Below, piece by piece: positions 7,290 through 16,214 of a stretch of DNA of 64,000 bases; within the stretch, counting starts at the first letter, position 1; each line of letters starts with the position of its first letter. A model generated the notes under the pieces. It was given only the letters and a program-made list of their open reading frames with translations, was not told where the DNA came from and searched no databases. Both the position numbers and the translations under genes were made by a program. The stretch is taken from NCBI GenBank assembly GCA_963744225.1, contig CAVUSV010000005.1, forward strand, positions 186,001 through 250,000, written 5' to 3'. This DNA is from Bog-473 sp963744225. GTDB lineage: Bacteria; Actinomycetota; Acidimicrobiia; Acidimicrobiales; RAAP-2.

Positions 7290-8543
7290 ATGGGAGCCGT
7301 CGGACACGTGTTGGTTTTCACCTTTCCCGGACAGGGATCCCAACGCGCCGGCATGGGCCAGCCGTGGATCGATCACCCATCCTGGGAGGTTGTCGAGGAA
7401 GCGTCGGCCGCCGCCGGCCGCGACCTCTCCCGGCTCCTCTTGCACGCACCGATCGAGGAGCTGACCCAGACAGAGAACGCGCAGCTGGCCACCACGGTCC
7501 TGAGCCTGGTGGTGCTCGATGCGGTCGAGCGGATCGGGCTGACGCCGGCCGCCTGCGCCGGTCACAGCCTGGGCGAGTACACCGCGCTGGTTGCCAGCGG
7601 CGCCCTCGGCTTCGAGCACGGCATCCAACTCGTCGTCGCCCGAGGAGAGGCCATGGCCCGAGCCGGCGAGGAAGCTCCGGGGACGATGGCCGCACTGCTG
7701 GGGATCACCGACGACGACGCCGAGGCAGCCTGCATGCGCGCCGAAGGCGACGTCTGGGTGGCCAACTACAACGCACCGGGGCAGGTGGTGATCGCGGGAA
7801 CACCAGAGGCGGTCGCTCTCGCTGGCGAGCTGGCGAAGGGCTTGGGCGCGAAGCGGGTGATGCCGATCGCGGTCTCGGGCGCCTTCCACACCCCCTTGAT
7901 GCGGGGCGCGCGGGCCGACCTGCGCAAAGCGCTGGCCGAAGTCACCTTCATGACGCCCGAGGTCCGCGTCGTCGCCAACGTCGACGCGCACGTGCACGAC
8001 GACCCAGCAGATTGGCCGGGCCTGCTGTCAGCGCAGCTCAGCAGTCCCGTGCGGTGGCGCCAGACCCTCGAGACCTTCGCCGGCCTCGGACTCACCTCAC
8101 TGGTCGAGCTCGGGCCCGGTGGCGTTCTCAGCGGGCTGGCCAAGCGCAGCTTGCCCGAGATCCAATCCCTCGCCGTCTCCAAGCCCGAGGACCTCGACAC
8201 CCTCATGGACCAGATCGCCGCGGCGGGCACGTGGCGGGCCGAGCCGGCACTGCATCAAGGCGAGCACCTCTACATGTCCGAACGGGTCGTGGTCAGCCCG
8301 TCCAGCGGGATCTTCAGCCCCGAGTCGTCCCTCCAGGCGCCGGGGACGGGGCTTCTGCCCGGCACCGCCGACGATCCTGACAAGTCCTCTCCCGTCGAGG
8401 TCGGCGACCTTGTCGGTCGGGTGGGCGTCTCCGACGTGCGCACGCCTTTCGCGGGGCAGATCATCGGCTGGTTGGCCGCAGACGGCGAGAGGGTCCAAGA
8501 GGGGCAGCCCCTCGTCTGGCTCCGCGTGCACGACGCCCGCTGA
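7290..8543 (+). CDS. fabD: Malonyl-CoA:ACP transacylase with C-terminal lipoyl-like domain
   Basis: Moves malonyl from CoA to acyl carrier protein for type II fatty-acid synthesis in the cytosol. The acyltransferase domain spans residues about 7-310, with FPGQG (12-16), the nucleophile in GHSLGEY (Ser93) and catalytic His200 in GAFHTP. FabD is normally about 310 residues; this one is 417. Residues about 330-415 look like a biotinyl/lipoyl-type barrel (V-G-D-L-V-G near 371-376, RTPFAGQIIG, then DGERVQEGQPL), but the lysine-bearing MKM turn is missing, so it should not be biotinylated. The start is ATG 7290, just before HVLVFTFPGQG; GTG 7308 is an alternative, and longer starts (to 7074) lack conserved sequence. 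First gene of the fab operon; its TGA overlaps the fabG ATG by one base. Confidence 0.93.
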   Translation: MGAVGHVLVFTFPGQGSQRAGMGQPWIDHPSWEVVEEASAAAGRDLSRLLLHAPIEELTQTENAQLATTVLSLVVLDAVERIGLTPAACAGHSLGEYTALVASGALGFEHGIQLVVARGEAMARAGEEAPGTMAALLGITDDDAEAACMRAEGDVWVANYNAPGQVVIAGTPEAVALAGELAKGLGAKRVMPIAVSGAFHTPLMRGARADLRKALAEVTFMTPEVRVVANVDAHVHDDPADWPGLLSAQLSSPVRWRQTLETFAGLGLTSLVELGPGGVLSGLAKRSLPEIQSLAVSKPEDLDTLMDQIAAAGTWRAEPALHQGEHLYMSERVVVSPSSGIFSPESSLQAPGTGLLPGTADDPDKSSPVEVGDLVGRVGVSDVRTPFAGQIIGWLAADGERVQEGQPLVWLRVHDAR

Positions 8544-9268
8544 TGGCCGTCGTCCTCGTCACGGGTGGAACCCGTGGTATCGGCGCGGCATGCGTGGAGT
8601 GGTTCCTGGCCAACGGCGACCGGGTGGCCACCACCTTCCGCTCGGCGGACCCACCCGCCCCGCCAGACGGCTCGGACCCCGATCGGTTCACGGCCGTGCG
8701 CTGCGACGTGCGCAACTCCGAGGAGGTGGAGGCGGCGTTCGCGACGGTCGAAGAGCGATGGGGCCCGGTCGAGGTCCTGGTGGCCAACGCCGGCATCACC
8801 ATCGACTCATTGATGCTGCGGATGAGCGACCAGGCCTTCCTCGATGTGATCGACGCCAATCTCACCGGGTCGTTCCGAGTGGCCAAGCGGGCCGTCGCCA
8901 AGATGCTGCGCCTCCACGCCGGTCGCATCATTTTCATCTCCTCGGTCGGCGCCTTCGTGGGCCTGCCGGGGCAGGCCAACTATGCCGCGTCCAAGGCCGG
9001 CCTGGTCGGTATGGCCCGGGCCATCGCGCGCGAGGTGGGCAGCCGCCAGATCACCGTCAACGTGGTGGCGCCGGGCCTGATCGAGACCGACATGACGGCG
9101 GCCCTCGGCGCAGACCGCGTGGCGCTGATGACAGGTCAGGTGCCCCTCGGGCACCCGGGGAGTGCCGGGGACGTCGCCGCCGTGGTGGGCTTCCTGGCCT
9201 CTGCCGCAGCGGCCTACGTGACCGGGGCGGTCGTTCCGGTCGACGGCGGGCTGGGTATGGGCCTGTAG
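8543..9268 (+). CDS. fabG: 3-oxoacyl-ACP reductase
   Basis: Short-chain dehydrogenase that reduces 3-oxoacyl-ACP with NADPH in fatty-acid elongation. 241 residues, the usual length. The Rossmann motif TGGTRGIG is at 7-14 and NAG at 82-84. The catalytic triad is Ser134, Tyr147 and Lys151 (YAASK). PGLIETDMT follows and the C-terminus ends VPVDGGLGMGL, as in FabG. ATG overlaps the fabD stop (TGATG), indicating translational coupling. Placement between fabD and acpP supports FabG over the many other SDR enzymes. Confidence 0.93.
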   Translation: MAVVLVTGGTRGIGAACVEWFLANGDRVATTFRSADPPAPPDGSDPDRFTAVRCDVRNSEEVEAAFATVEERWGPVEVLVANAGITIDSLMLRMSDQAFLDVIDANLTGSFRVAKRAVAKMLRLHAGRIIFISSVGAFVGLPGQANYAASKAGLVGMARAIAREVGSRQITVNVVAPGLIETDMTAALGADRVALMTGQVPLGHPGSAGDVAAVVGFLASAAAAYVTGAVVPVDGGLGMGL

Positions 9269-9288
9269 CGTTCTGGGAACCGACAGAC

Positions 9289-9295
9289 AAAGGAG
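9289..9295 (+). promoter_or_regulatory. Ribosome-binding site fixing the acpP GTG start
   Basis: AAAGGAG with 6 nt to GTG 9302. It is one of the strongest Shine-Dalgarno sequences seen here and fits the high expression expected of acyl carrier protein. Confidence 0.7.
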
Positions 9296-9301
9296 CCGAT
9301 T

Positions 9302-9541
9302 GTGGACAGCGACGCAGCCTTCGAGAAGTTTCGCGAGTGCGCCGTGGAAGTGCTGCAGGTGCCAGCCGACAAGATCACCAAGGAGGCCAAATTCGCTGAT
9401 GACCTCGATGCCGACAGCCTCGATCTGGTCGAGCTGGTGATGGCTCTCGAGGAGGCGTTCGACATCACCGTCGAGGAGACCGAACTCGAGGACATCACGA
9501 CCATCGGCCAGGCCTTCGACCTCATCTCCGCCAAGCTCTGA
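9302..9541 (+). CDS. acpP: Acyl carrier protein
   Basis: Small acidic carrier (79 residues) that holds growing acyl chains on phosphopantetheine. The attachment site is Ser39 in DADSLD, followed by the expected acidic helix L-V-E-L-V-M-A-L-E-E. The GTG start is set by the AAAGGAG at 9289. The stop TGA overlaps the fabF ATG, so the two are coupled. Confidence 0.95.
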   Translation: MDSDAAFEKFRECAVEVLQVPADKITKEAKFADDLDADSLDLVELVMALEEAFDITVEETELEDITTIGQAFDLISAKL

Positions 9542-10737
9542 TGCTGGTTGGGATCGGTGCCGACGGCCCGATTCGCGGGCGGCGGGTTGCCGTCACCGGG
9601 TTGGGGGCCGTCACCTGCTGTGGAGTCGGCGTGGACGCCCTCTGGGACGGACTGCTCCACCCTTCCGTGGTCGGGGGGTTGGTGCGGGACTACGAGCCAA
9701 AGGACTGGTTCGGCCCCAAGGAAGTCCGACAACTCGACCGCTTCGCACAGCTCTCCATGGTCTCCGCCGACATGGCCGTCGGAGCCGCCGGTGACCTCGC
9801 GGTCGATCCCGCCAAGGCGGGCGTCGTCTTCGCCACGGGCGTCGGGGGGTTCGAGACGCTGGCCGATCAGGTCGGGGTGTACAACGAGAAGGGGGCCGAT
9901 CGCGTCTCCCCGCGCCTCGTACCGATGATGATGGCCAACGCCGGAGCGGCCGGGATCTCCATGCGGCTCGGGTGGCGTGGACCGTCGGAGGTCATCTGCA
10001 CCGCTTGCGCAGCCGGCACGCACGCCATCGCCGCCGCCGCCCGGCTGGTTGCCACGGGACGCTGCGATGTGGCCGTGGGCGGTGGGTCTGAGGCCAGCAT
10101 GCACCCGGTCGCACTGGCCGCCTTCGCCAACATGACGGCGCTCTCGACGTCGGGCAACTCACGGCCCTTCGACGCACGCCGAGACGGCTTCGTGATGACC
10201 GAGGGAGCAGCCGCCGTGGTCCTCGAGGACTGGGACCGCGCCGTGGCCCGAGGTGCAACGATTTACGCCGAGTTGGCCGGGGCGGCCAGCACCGCCGACG
10301 CCCACCACATCACGGCCCCCTCGCCCGACGGGTCCGGAGCGGTCGCCTGCATGGAGCTGGCGCTCGCCGACGCCGGTATCGACGCAGCCGACGTCGGGCA
10401 CATCAACGCCCACGGCACCTCGACACCACTCAACGACCTGGCTGAGGCCCGCGCCATCACGAAGGTCTTCGGCGAGGCCGGGCCGCTTGTCACCTCGACC
10501 AAGGGCGTGACCGGGCACGGGTTGGCCGCGGCCGGCGCCATCGAAGCCGTCGCCGCGGTGCTCACCATCCGGGACGCCACCATCCCCCCCACCGCCGGGT
10601 ACGAGGAACCCGACCCCGAGATCACGATCCAGGTCGTGCACGGAGAGCCCCGACGTTGGCAACCAGGTGCCCTCCTCTCCAATTCGTTCGGCTTCGGCGG
10701 CCACAACGGCTGCTTGGTCCTGCTGCCTCCCGACTGA
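9541..10737 (+). CDS. fabF: 3-oxoacyl-ACP synthase II (KAS II)
   Basis: Condensing enzyme extending acyl-ACP with malonyl-ACP. 398 residues, typical. Thiolase fold with catalytic Cys156 (CTACAAGTH), His291 (NAHGTSTPLND), Lys321 and His326 (KGVTGHG). The C-terminal NSFGFGGHN is conserved. It is the last gene of the fabD-fabG-acpP-fabF operon. No fabH (initiating KAS III) is present in the window, so initiation must be encoded elsewhere. Confidence 0.94.
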   Translation: MLVGIGADGPIRGRRVAVTGLGAVTCCGVGVDALWDGLLHPSVVGGLVRDYEPKDWFGPKEVRQLDRFAQLSMVSADMAVGAAGDLAVDPAKAGVVFATGVGGFETLADQVGVYNEKGADRVSPRLVPMMMANAGAAGISMRLGWRGPSEVICTACAAGTHAIAAAARLVATGRCDVAVGGGSEASMHPVALAAFANMTALSTSGNSRPFDARRDGFVMTEGAAAVVLEDWDRAVARGATIYAELAGAASTADAHHITAPSPDGSGAVACMELALADAGIDAADVGHINAHGTSTPLNDLAEARAITKVFGEAGPLVTSTKGVTGHGLAAAGAIEAVAAVLTIRDATIPPTAGYEEPDPEITIQVVHGEPRRWQPGALLSNSFGFGGHNGCLVLLPPD

Positions 10738-10762
10738 ACCGATCCGGTAAGGTCCCCCCTCC

Positions 10763-10779
10763 GCTGCCAGCCCGGCAGC
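10763..10779. terminator. Short GC hairpin after fabF
   Basis: GCTGCC-AGCCC-GGCAGC, six GC-rich pairs, in the 60-bp gap between fabF and the SGNH hydrolase gene. There is no T-run. It could partly terminate the fab operon or lie in the next gene's leader. Confidence 0.3.
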
Positions 10780-10797
10780 CATACCTGAGGACTGCGG

Positions 10798-12015
10798 ATG
10801 GGAAGGTTGCACACCTGGGCCGCCGCGGCGCGCCGCTCTCCCCTGGTCTGGGTCGGGGCGGCGGTGGCCGTTGTGGCCCTCGTCGGCGGCGGTGTGGTGG
10901 TGGCAACCCGCAGCAGCCAGCCGACAGCGCCGAACCCATTGGCGTCGTCGCGAGCCGTAGCCTTCGGCGATTCGGTCCCTTACGGGCACGGGCTCGCCAA
11001 CCCCTATCTGACGCCGAGACCCGGCCTCCCGGCCACCGCGGTCTCCGAAGGGCCCTCCACCTCGGCCTACCCGAGCCTGGTGGCGCACGCAGTCGGGCTC
11101 ACTATGAGCGTGCGGCCGACCAACTGTGACCTCACCGGCGACCAGCTCGCCATCAGCGGGGCTGTGGCCGACGCCGCAGACAACACCGCTCGGGACGGGC
11201 AGTGCCCCGTCCCGCCCCAGCAGGCCCGGAACCTCGGCGACGAGCTGGCGGCTGCGGACCTACCCCGCCACCCGGCCCGTCTCGTCCTGCTCCAGGACGG
11301 GGCGGACGACATCAACTTCGGCTCCTGCTTGGAAAACGAGCTGGGCCGGCTCGCGGGAGTGAACATCGGTCTCGGATCGTCCTGCATCGCCAATGGGGCC
11401 GTGACAGCCCCGGTGGCGGCAGCCTTGGCCAACGTCCGCACGAGCCTCACGCACGCCATCGAGACCATCGCCCCGCATGCGGGCACGGTCGCGGTTCTCA
11501 ACTACTACCAGCCCATCCCGAGCCCCTCCCAGATCGCCGACGACACCGGGGGCGCTGGCCTCGCCACCAACCTCGTGTGCACCGGCCTCAAGGCGAACGC
11601 CGGAGCGACCGACGCGGGGGCTCACGTCGTCCTCGAGGCCCTGAACAAGGCGATCGCCGGCGCAGTGGGCGATGCACAGGCCGAACATGTCACCAACGTC
11701 ATGCTGGTCGATGTCTCGACGGCACTGGACGGGCACGGGCTCTGCACCCACGATCCCTGGGTCTTCTCGGGCGAGCCGATACCCGACGCGACGCTGACGG
11801 CGGACGCAGAGCACATCCTCGCTGCCCGGGCCTGCACCGCAACGGGCGCCCTCCACGAGGCGCTGTCGTGTGCCTCGCTCACTGCGCAAGCGAACCTGGC
11901 CAAAAGCAACCTCGAGGGGTACGTCTGGCGGGCCGTGCATCCGCGTGCGCCGGGACAGCGCGCCATCGCCGCGTCGGTCGAGCGTCAGCTGGCCGGGCGC
12001 GGCGAGATGTCCTAG
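10798..12015 (+). CDS. Membrane-anchored SGNH/GDSL hydrolase
   Basis: Probable extracytoplasmic esterase or lipase of 405 residues. One N-terminal membrane anchor covers about residues 15-37 (signal-anchor type; a small-residue stretch rather than a clear cleavage site follows). GDSL block I is AFGDSVPYG with nucleophile Ser59. Block III is present as DGADDINFG (Asn173). The catalytic His381 lies in AVHPRAPGQ, with the acidic partner presumably just upstream. Six or more cysteines suggest disulfides outside the cell. Natural substrate unknown. Its stop codon shares the palindrome CTAG with the stop of trpA on the other strand. Confidence 0.8.
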   Translation: MGRLHTWAAAARRSPLVWVGAAVAVVALVGGGVVVATRSSQPTAPNPLASSRAVAFGDSVPYGHGLANPYLTPRPGLPATAVSEGPSTSAYPSLVAHAVGLTMSVRPTNCDLTGDQLAISGAVADAADNTARDGQCPVPPQQARNLGDELAAADLPRHPARLVLLQDGADDINFGSCLENELGRLAGVNIGLGSSCIANGAVTAPVAAALANVRTSLTHAIETIAPHAGTVAVLNYYQPIPSPSQIADDTGGAGLATNLVCTGLKANAGATDAGAHVVLEALNKAIAGAVGDAQAEHVTNVMLVDVSTALDGHGLCTHDPWVFSGEPIPDATLTADAEHILAARACTATGALHEALSCASLTAQANLAKSNLEGYVWRAVHPRAPGQRAIAASVERQLAGRGEMS

Positions 12016-12782
12016 TCGATCGCGTCTCGGAGCGACCCCACGAACGCGGCAGCCCCGTCGGGGCCCTCGCCCTCGAGCAGGCGGCGCACCAGCGCAGAAC
12101 CGACGATCACTCCGTCGGCCACCTCGCACACCTGGGCGGCCTGGGCTGGCGTGGACACACCCACTCCCACGCACACGGGCATGTCGGTCCAGGCCCGGAC
12201 GCGCTCGACGACACGGTTGACATCGGATCCCAGCTCGCCTCGCTCGCCGGTCACCCCCATGCGCGCCACGGCATAGACGAAGCCACGCGCCCGGGCGCAG
12301 ATGCGCTCCACCCGTTCTGGCGGGCTGGACGGCGCCACCAACAAGACGGTCTCGATCCCCGCCGCGTCGGCCTCGGTGGACCAGGCGCTGATCTCCTCAA
12401 TGGGGAGGTCCACGACGATCGCGCCACCCACCCCGGCGGCGGCCATTGACCGGGCCATGCGTTTGTGGCCGGCCCGGAAGACCAGGTTGTAGTAGGTCAT
12501 CACCGCAACGGGCACGGGTGCCTCGGCCCGGGCGATGCCGTCGAGCACCTCCTCAGGCACCGTGCCGCGCGTGAGGGCACGCAGTCCTGCCTCTTGGATC
12601 ACCGGACCGTCCATCATCGGGTCCGAGAAGGGGATGCCCACCTCGACCGCGTCCGCGCCGGCAGCGACCACCGCCGCCAGGGACTGGCCCCAGTCCTCGG
12701 TCATCCCGCCCATGAGGTACGGGATCAGGAGCTTGCGGCCGCGTTCACGGCTGGCCCGGAGCTCTTTTTCGAGGTCAGGCAT
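12012..12782 (-). CDS. trpA: Tryptophan synthase alpha chain
   Basis: Cleaves indole-3-glycerol phosphate to indole, passed to TrpB in the alpha2-beta2 complex. 256 residues. The catalytic Glu lies in VEVGIPFSDP and the Asp in MMDGPVIQ. The phosphate loop VGVGVS and VIVGSALV are at the C-terminal side. The start is ATG 12782 (MPDLEKEL), which overlaps the end of trpB by 8 bp; an upstream frame to 12827 exists but adds non-conserved residues. Last gene of the his-trp run. Confidence 0.93.
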   Translation of the reverse strand: MPDLEKELRASRERGRKLLIPYLMGGMTEDWGQSLAAVVAAGADAVEVGIPFSDPMMDGPVIQEAGLRALTRGTVPEEVLDGIARAEAPVPVAVMTYYNLVFRAGHKRMARSMAAAGVGGAIVVDLPIEEISAWSTEADAAGIETVLLVAPSSPPERVERICARARGFVYAVARMGVTGERGELGSDVNRVVERVRAWTDMPVCVGVGVSTPAQAAQVCEVADGVIVGSALVRRLLEGEGPDGAAAFVGSLRDAID

Positions 12783-13966
12783 CGTCACGGGCGAAGATCT
12801 CGCGCACCTGGGCCACGTCTTTGTCACCGCGGCCTGAGAGGGTGATCATGACCGTGGAGCCCGACGGCAGGCCGGCGCTGCCGGCGTTCCGGGCCACCCA
12901 GGCCACCGCGTGGGCTGACTCGAGCGCCGGGATGATGCCCTCGGTGTGGCTCAGGAGCCGAAAGGCCTCGAGCACCTCGGCGTCGCTGGCCGTCGAGTAC
13001 TCGGCTCTCCCGATGGCCGCCAGGTGCGCGTGTTCGGGGCCCAGCCCCGGGTAGTCGAGCCCGGCCGAGATCGACTCCGCTTCTTGGATCTGCCCCGCCT
13101 CGTCTTGAAGCAGGCGGGAGTGCATGCCGTGCAGCACACCGGGGATCCCGTTGGTGATGGCCGCACCGCCGGCTGCCTCGACGCCGACCAAGCGGGCCCG
13201 AGTGTCCACGAACCCGGCGAACGTCCCCGCCGCATTGGAGCCGCCGCCGATGCAGGCAACCACGACGTCGGGGTCGACGCCGCCGAGCACCTCTCGACAC
13301 TGCTCACGCGCCTCGTCGCCCACCACGCGCTGGAACTGGCGCACCATGTAGGGGAACGGGTGCGGCCCCATGACCGATCCGAGGCAGTAGTGCGTCGTCT
13401 CGACGGTCGCCACCCATTCGCGCATTGCCTCGTTGACGGCATCTTTCAAGGTCCGGCTGCCTGACGTTACCGCCCGGACCTCCGCGCCGAGGAGCTCCAT
13501 CCGGAAGACGTTGAGCTCCTGGCGCTTCGTGTCCACCTCACCCATAAAGACGGTGCACTCCAACCCGAAGAGCGCCGCGGCCGTGGCGGCGGCCACACCG
13601 TGCTGCCCCGCGCCGGTCTCCGCGATCATGCCGCGCCTTACCCATCCGCGTGGTGAGCAGTGCTTGGCCCACGACGTTGTTGAGCTTGTGCGAGCCCGTG
13701 TGCGCCAGATCCTCCCGCTTGAGCAGCACCCGCACGCCCAAGCGCTTCGACAGGCGTGCGCATTCGGTCACGGGCGTCGGGCGCCCGCCGTAGTGGTGCA
13801 GCAGCCCGTCGAGCTCGGCGCGGAACGCCGCGTCGGCCCAGGCGTCGTCGAACCACTTCTCGAGTTCGAGACAGGCCGGCATCAGGGACTCGGGGACGAA
13901 GCGACCCCCGTACTCGCCGAACCGGCCGTCGTCGGCCGGCCGGCCCATCAGGCCGCCGCCGCTCAC
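12775..13966 (-). CDS. trpB: Tryptophan synthase beta chain (one frameshift in this sequence)
   Basis: PLP enzyme joining indole and serine to tryptophan. The N-terminal frame shows FGEYGGRFVPE and the PLP lysine in HTGSHKLNN. It breaks at about 13630, where the minus strand has one extra C before ATGATC; removing it joins GKAR to MIAETGAGQHG, exactly the conserved sequence. The rest has the phosphate-binding CIGGGSNA and a normal C-terminus. Corrected length is 396 residues. The start is GTG 13966, overlapping the trpF stop (GTGA) behind a GGAGGG; ATG 13948 is an alternative. The frameshift is probably a sequencing error because all catalytic parts are intact. Confidence 0.9.
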
Positions 13967-14646
13967 CCGTCCCTCCAGTCGTACGGTTCCTCGGTGGCCA
14001 CCTCGACCAGAGGGTCGCGGGTCGCGGCCTCGGCATTGGCCTGACGCGCGTTGAGGATGAAGTCCCGCACCCGCAACGGATCCTTGTGGCCTGGCGCCGA
14101 CTCCACGCCGGTCGACACATCCACGCCTGCTGGCCGCAGGTGGGCGACCGCTTGGGCGACGTTCTCGGGGCCCAGCCCCCCCGACACGATGAGGCGGTCG
14201 TGGTCCGTCACACCTTCGGCCAACCGCCAGTCGAACACCTGGCCCGACCCCGGGTTGTCGCCGTCGACGAGGAGGAGGTCCGCCCCGAAGTCCTCGAAGC
14301 GGGCGATGGCGCGCTCTCCCGCTCGGAAGGCTTTGATCACGGTGGGCACCCGGGCCCGCACCCATTGCGTCTCCTCGGCGGTCTCATGTCCGTGCAGCTG
14401 CGCGGCGCCGAGGCCCGCGACGCGGAGCGCTTCCACCACGCGCTGGGGCGCCTCGTCCCGGAACACGCCGACGGTCAGAACGTGCTCGGGCAGCCGCTTC
14501 GCGATGTCTGCCGCCAGCTGCACTGACACCTGTCGCGGCGAGGGCGCGAAGATGAATCCCACGGCCGAGGCGCCGAGGCTGACGGCAAGCAGTGCATCGG
14601 CCTCCGACGTGATGCCGCAGATCTTGACGAAGAGGTCCTCGGTCAT
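13963..14646 (-). CDS. trpF: Phosphoribosylanthranilate isomerase
   Basis: Converts phosphoribosylanthranilate to CdRP. 227 residues, TIM barrel. KICGIT near the N-terminus carries the catalytic Cys, VGVFRDE and QLHGHE follow, and LLVDGD provides the catalytic Asp. The phosphate site SGGLGPENV and VDVSTGVE are at the C-terminal side. Many actinobacteria lack trpF and rely on the dual-purpose PriA, so its presence next to a hisA is notable. It overlaps trpC by 4 bp and trpB by 4 bp. Confidence 0.93.
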   Translation of the reverse strand: MTEDLFVKICGITSEADALLAVSLGASAVGFIFAPSPRQVSVQLAADIAKRLPEHVLTVGVFRDEAPQRVVEALRVAGLGAAQLHGHETAEETQWVRARVPTVIKAFRAGERAIARFEDFGADLLLVDGDNPGSGQVFDWRLAEGVTDHDRLIVSGGLGPENVAQAVAHLRPAGVDVSTGVESAPGHKDPLRVRDFILNARQANAEAATRDPLVEVATEEPYDWRDG

Positions 14647-15432
14647 CGCGTCCCGACAGGGTGGCCCAAGAGCGCCTTGAGCTGGGCCACCCGGTCTTCT
14701 GCCCGCACGAGCGTCTCACCCACCAAGATGGCGTCGTACCCGGCGTCCGCGAGCCGGCGGGCGTCGGATGCGTCTCGGATGCCGGACTCGGCCACCGCGA
14801 TGACCTCGGGCGGGATCCGCCTCGCCAGTGCGCAGGCGCGCTCGTGATCGACGGTGAAGGTGCGCAGATCGCGCTGGTTGACCCCAACGAGGCGCGATCC
14901 GGCGGCCAGGGCGCTGTCGAGCTCCTGCTCGTCGTGCACCTCGACGAGTGCCGCCAACCCCAGCTGTTCGGCGAGGGCCGCACATCGGTGCAGCTCGGCG
15001 TCGTCGAGGGCGGCGACGATCAGGAGCACGGCATCCGCACCCATGCTTCGCCGCGTCGGCCACGTCAGCCTCGTGCACCGTGAAGTCCTTGCGTAGCACC
15101 GGGAGGGCCGAGGCCTGGCGCGCCGAGGCCAGGTCGGCGGGAGACCCGCCGAAGAAGTCGGCGTCGGTGAGCACCGACAGGCAGGCGGCCCCGCCGGCCG
15201 CGTACTCCTTTGACACGAGGTCGGGCTCGAGCCTCGGGTCGAGGTCGCCCTTCGACGGGGACCGACGCTTGATCTCTGCGATGCACGAGAGCCCCTTCCC
15301 GCGCAGCGCACCAGCGAAATCTCGAGGCGATGGCGTCCTCGTCGCCTGTTCGACCAGGTCAGCGAGCGGACGGCGGTCAGCCCGCGCCCGCGCCCGATGG
15401 GCGGCCAAGATCTCCGCCAGGTAGGTGGGCAT
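14643..15432 (-). CDS. trpC: Indole-3-glycerol phosphate synthase (one frameshift in this sequence)
   Basis: Closes the indole ring from CdRP. The N-terminal frame has IAEIKRRSPSKG and VLRKDFTVHE with the catalytic lysines. At about 15044 one extra C on the minus strand (AAG-C-ATGGGT) shifts the frame; removing it gives AAKMGADAVLLI as expected. The C-terminal part shows LVGVNQRDLRTF and AESGI. Corrected length is 262 residues, normal for the family. ATG 15432 is the only sensible start. It is followed by trpF with a 4-bp overlap. Confidence 0.9.
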
Positions 15433-15516
15433 GGCACTTCAGCGTAGTGGCGTGCCCTTTCTGGCCTGGTCCACCGGATGGTTCGGCGGGAGGCAAGGCC
15501 GGACCGGCCCCGACGA

Positions 15517-15729
15517 TCAGTCGCGGATCCGGCTGAGGATCCTCTCCCGGCGCTGGCGCGCCGCGCTGGAGAGCTCGCACGACGCCGCAGCGATGCGCTC
15601 GTGCGACGTTGCGGCATCGCGCAGCATCTGGGCGATGCCCGAGTAGAGGACCTCGATCGTGAAGTCATCGACCTCGATCGTGGCCATCTCGGTGCCGTCG
15701 TCCGCCAGGTGAATGACCTTGACCATCAC
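15517..15729 (-). CDS. Small conserved-looking protein of unknown function
   Basis: 70 residues, no recognised family. It has a beta-like N-terminus (VKVIHL, ATIEVDDFTIEVL) followed by a helical part rich in Ala, Arg and Glu ending RERILSRIRD. The GTG start overlaps the stop of the next upstream small gene, so the two are coupled inside the his-trp run. Coding is supported by position and overlap, not by homology. The 84 bp to trpC hold nothing obvious. Confidence 0.5.
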   Translation of the reverse strand: MMVKVIHLADDGTEMATIEVDDFTIEVLYSGIAQMLRDAATSHERIAAASCELSSAARQRRERILSRIRD

Positions 15730-15962
15730 TCCGCCACTACGCGTCTGCGGATTTCCGAGCCCTGACGCTCAATGGCCACGCAGGCGCCGTCGCGGAAGAT
15801 CCAACCCACGGCACGCCAGGTGTGCTCAGGCAGCGCCCCGACGGGCTCTGGGGCCGCCACCCCCTGCTCCATCTCCTCCGACCGGCGCATGCCCTGAGCC
15901 TGTGCCCCTGGTGTCTCCTGTTCGGTGGCATCCGGTTGCAGTCGCGGTGCCTGCGTGCGCAA
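15726..15962 (-). CDS. Small protein of unknown function
   Basis: Up to 78 residues from TTG 15962; ATG 15890 would give 54 residues and contains all of the protein-like C-terminal part (H-T-W-R-A-V-G-W-I-F-R-D-G, then V-A-I-E-R). The N-terminal third is Gln/Pro/Ala-rich and looks non-conserved, so the shorter start may be right. It overlaps the following 70-residue gene. No family recognised. Confidence 0.4.
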   Translation of the reverse strand: MRTQAPRLQPDATEQETPGAQAQGMRRSEEMEQGVAAPEPVGALPEHTWRAVGWIFRDGACVAIERQGSEIRRRVVAE

Positions 15963-16016
15963 GGAGTCGGCTGGCGCGTCACCCCTGTTCGGAAGGTTGT
16001 TTGGCGGCTTCGTCCC

Positions 16017-16214
16017 TCAACGGGCGAAGGTGTGCCAGCCCGTGAACATCCACCACGCGACGAGGACCACGCGCAGCACCGGTCCGGTCGCCAGGCGCTG
16101 CACGACCACCGCGGGGCGGGCCACCGTCGACCCCGCCGAACGGGAGCGGGCCCAGAGGCCGAGCAAGGCGACGCCGAGGAGCGCCCACACCGTGTAGGAG
16201 ATGGCGGCGCTCAT
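16017..16214 (-). CDS. Small membrane protein, DUF6186-like
   Basis: 65 residues with one clear N-terminal membrane helix (about residues 5-20) and a second hydrophobic stretch ending W-W-M-F-T-G-W-H-T-F-A-R, the C-terminal signature I associate with the actinobacterial DUF6186 family. The start is ATG 16214, whose ATGA overlaps the stop of the preceding membrane-protein gene. Function unknown. The family name is from memory of the C-terminal motif and should be treated as tentative. Confidence 0.6.
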   Translation of the reverse strand: MSAAISYTVWALLGVALLGLWARSRSAGSTVARPAVVVQRLATGPVLRVVLVAWWMFTGWHTFAR

